Of a stretch of 5,683 bases of DNA, positions 4,188 through 5,683 are shown piece by piece. How positions within the stretch are numbered: position 1 is the stretch's first letter; every line of letters begins with the position of its first letter. A model generated the notes under the pieces. It ran no database searches. It saw only the letters and a program-made list of their open reading frames with translations, and had not been told where the DNA came from. The position numbers and the translations under genes are program-made. The stretch is from Acidimicrobiales bacterium (lineage in GTDB: Bacteria; Actinomycetota; Acidimicrobiia; Acidimicrobiales; Poriferisodalaceae): assembly GCA_030749275.1 (NCBI GenBank), contig JASMKJ010000198.1:1-5683 (forward strand). The letters are read 5' to 3'.

Positions 4188-5683
4188 CTACACATAGGTG
4201 GAGCCCTTCATGCCCCCGCGGTCTTGACGGATCTCGACGTTAACTAAAGCGGGCTTACCTGACTCGAATGCTCTCTTGATAGCCGGGCCTATTTGATCCG
4301 GAGTTACAACATGCTCCCCGTGTCCACCCAAAGCTTCAACGACCTTGTCATACCTGGTGCGATTTAGCTCAACCGCAACCAACCGGTCTTCGCCATAGAG
4401 CATGCCCTGAGGTCTCATCATCTGACCCCAAGCGGCATCGTTTCCAACGACTCCCACTATCGGGAGCCCAAAGCGAATCGCTGTGTCGTACTCAAATCCA
4501 TTAAGACCGAACGACCCATCCCCATAAACAATTAAGACTCGCTTGTCCGGGTGAGCTATTTGAGCAGCAAGAGCAAATGGCATGCCTACCCCAAGGGTCC
4601 CAAGCGGCCCAGGATCCATCCAAGTTCCATTCCTGGGTACTTGGATCACTTTCGATGCCTGAGCAACGATGTCACCGCCGTCTCCGACAACAATCATGTC
4701 GTCGGAGACGATCTCAGCAATCTCGTTGCATAGGCGAAGGGGGTCGATAGGAACTTCATCGCTGTCCATCTGATCTTGACGAGCGCCGTCCAACTCCTCC
4801 TCGCGACTTCGAAGCTGGTCAAGGTGTGCGGAGAAGTCGACGTCGATGCCGCCGTCTTGTAGTTCGGTTGTGATCGCATCAAAATTAAGGCCGATGTTTC
4901 CTACAAGCCCTAGATCTACGAGTCGGTTATCGCCAATCAATGTCTCATCGAGATCCATTTGGATGATTGCTGCCGAAGCGGAGATTGACTTGCCGAACTT
5001 CATTCGAAAATCTAAAGGTGTGCCCGCGAGAATCACCAAGTCGGCCGACTCAAGCGCTTCTTTTCTCGTGAGTGAAAGAAAAGACGGGTGATCCCAGGAA
5101 ATCTCGCCCCGGGCCATTCCGTTAACGAAACAGGGAATGCCGGTCTCGTCGAGAAACGCCTCCAGCTGCTTGCCTCCCTCGCTCCATTTGAGAGAAGTGC
5201 CTGCCATAACCATCGGTTCGCGGGCACGAGAAATTAACTTGGCGCCCTCCGATATGAGCCTTTGCGGAGCTGTAGATGCAACTCGGTAATCTCGAAATTT
5301 CGGCATTTGAACTTCATCAAGTTCAATTTTGCCGTGGAGAATATCTGTGGGTATCTCCAGGAACGCTGGCCCCGGGACGCCACTCAGGGCGGCACGAATA
5401 CCTGCTTCCATGTATTCACCAATCCGGGATGTTTGGTAACAAGCCTCGGCCCACTTAGAGACCGGCTTCATAAGCGAAACATGGTCCATTTCCTGCAACG
5501 ATCCTCGACGGATATGTCGGAAAGGCCCTTGTCCTCCAATAACCAGGACCGGTGAATTTGCCCGCCATGCATTAGCAACACCAGTTACCCCATCAGTCAC
5601 CCCAGGGCCAGCAGTGAGAATTGCCACACCTACTTTGCCGGGGTGGAGACGGGCCCAAGCATCAGCAGCATGCACAGCAGCCT
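4188..5683 (-). CDS. Thiamine-diphosphate enzyme, IlvG / 2-hydroxyacyl-CoA lyase-like (N-terminus outside window)
   Basis: The C-terminal 497 or so residues of a ThDP-dependent enzyme of the acetolactate synthase superfamily. Counting from the GTG at 5675 as residue 1, the PYR domain retains TAGPGVTDGV (21-30) and SLQEMDHV (59-66). The central domain carries VMAGTSLKW (156-164) and GTPLDFRMKFG (218-228), a motif characteristic of the oxalyl-CoA decarboxylase / 2-hydroxyacyl-CoA lyase branch and of mycobacterial IlvG. The PP domain has the ThDP/Mg signature GDG (385-387) ending in N412-D413. The usual second Asn, a Mg ligand, is Asp. The frame stays open to the edge and reads AAVHAADAWA preceded by a partial codon AG compatible with Gln. 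This matches the family block RHEQAA, so the catalytic Glu lies just outside the window and the 5675 GTG is internal. The reaction is uncertain: synteny says IlvG-like, and acetolactate synthase activity should not be assumed. Confidence 0.88.
   Translation of the reverse strand, partial: AAVHAADAWARLHPGKVGVAILTAGPGVTDGVTGVANAWRANSPVLVIGGQGPFRHIRRGSLQEMDHVSLMKPVSKWAEACYQTSRIGEYMEAGIRAALSGVPGPAFLEIPTDILHGKIELDEVQMPKFRDYRVASTAPQRLISEGAKLISRAREPMVMAGTSLKWSEGGKQLEAFLDETGIPCFVNGMARGEISWDHPSFLSLTRKEALESADLVILAGTPLDFRMKFGKSISASAAIIQMDLDETLIGDNRLVDLGLVGNIGLNFDAITTELQDGGIDVDFSAHLDQLRSREEELDGARQDQMDSDEVPIDPLRLCNEIAEIVSDDMIVVGDGGDIVAQASKVIQVPRNGTWMDPGPLGTLGVGMPFALAAQIAHPDKRVLIVYGDGSFGLNGFEYDTAIRFGLPIVGVVGNDAAWGQMMRPQGMLYGEDRLVAVELNRTRYDKVVEALGGHGEHVVTPDQIGPAIKRAFESGKPALVNVEIRQDRGGMKGSTYV

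Noticed and set aside
5673..5675. GTG as start of the TPP enzyme
   Set aside because: Conserved family residues (AA before VHAADAWA) continue upstream to the window edge, so this is an internal valine codon.

Overview
The window is a compact piece of bacterial chromosome that reads as Actinomycetota (actinobacteria). The best evidence is gene content and order. A thiamine-diphosphate enzyme resembling Mycobacterium IlvG, a PgsA2-like CDP-alcohol phosphatidyltransferase, GcvH, a GarA-type FHA protein, a DUF151 'bifunctional nuclease' protein and a MerR regulator resembling Rv1830 lie in the same relative order as ilvG-pgsA2-gcvH-garA-(Rv1828)-Rv1829-Rv1830 in M. tuberculosis (recalled from memory, not searched). 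By eye the base composition is moderate, near half GC. That is low for a mycobacterium or streptomycete and fits an uncultured or environmental actinobacterium with a small genome. I cannot name the genus.

Layout: (1) 3-386 (+), the 3' part of msrB, whose true start lies off the left edge. (2) 409-906 (-), a MerR-type regulator, convergent with msrB, with its own putative promoter and a palindrome over its start codon. (3) A 117-bp gap holding a perfect 13-bp hairpin, then 1024-3046 (-), a four-gene cluster transcribed pgsA-like > gcvH > garA-like > DUF151, with gaps of 34, 3 and 39 bases. (4) 3071-3469 (+), a HIT-family protein divergent from pgsA, the two ATGs being only 24 bases apart. (5) 3473-4165 (-), a SRAP/YedK protein convergent with HIT (3-base gap). 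(6) 4188-5683 (-), most of an IlvB/2-hydroxyacyl-CoA-lyase-like TPP enzyme, running off the right edge and 22 bases upstream of the SRAP gene. Every stretch over about 120 bases is coding.

How the genes may work together: GcvH carries lipoyl-bound intermediates of glycine cleavage. GarA-type FHA proteins control 2-oxoglutarate and glutamate metabolism in actinobacteria, so their near-overlap suggests co-expression. The pgsA-like enzyme makes a phospholipid head-group linkage in the membrane. MsrB, SRAP and HIT are housekeeping repair or nucleotide-handling proteins. I see no mobile element, RNA gene, CRISPR array or clearly new system. The points most worth a second look are regulatory and architectural: a mirror-symmetric leaderless divergent promoter (3046-3073), a palindrome over the merR start, a GarA-like protein carrying a zinc ribbon instead of the usual phosphorylation tail, and the absence of the FtsR/Rv1828 regulator from its usual slot.
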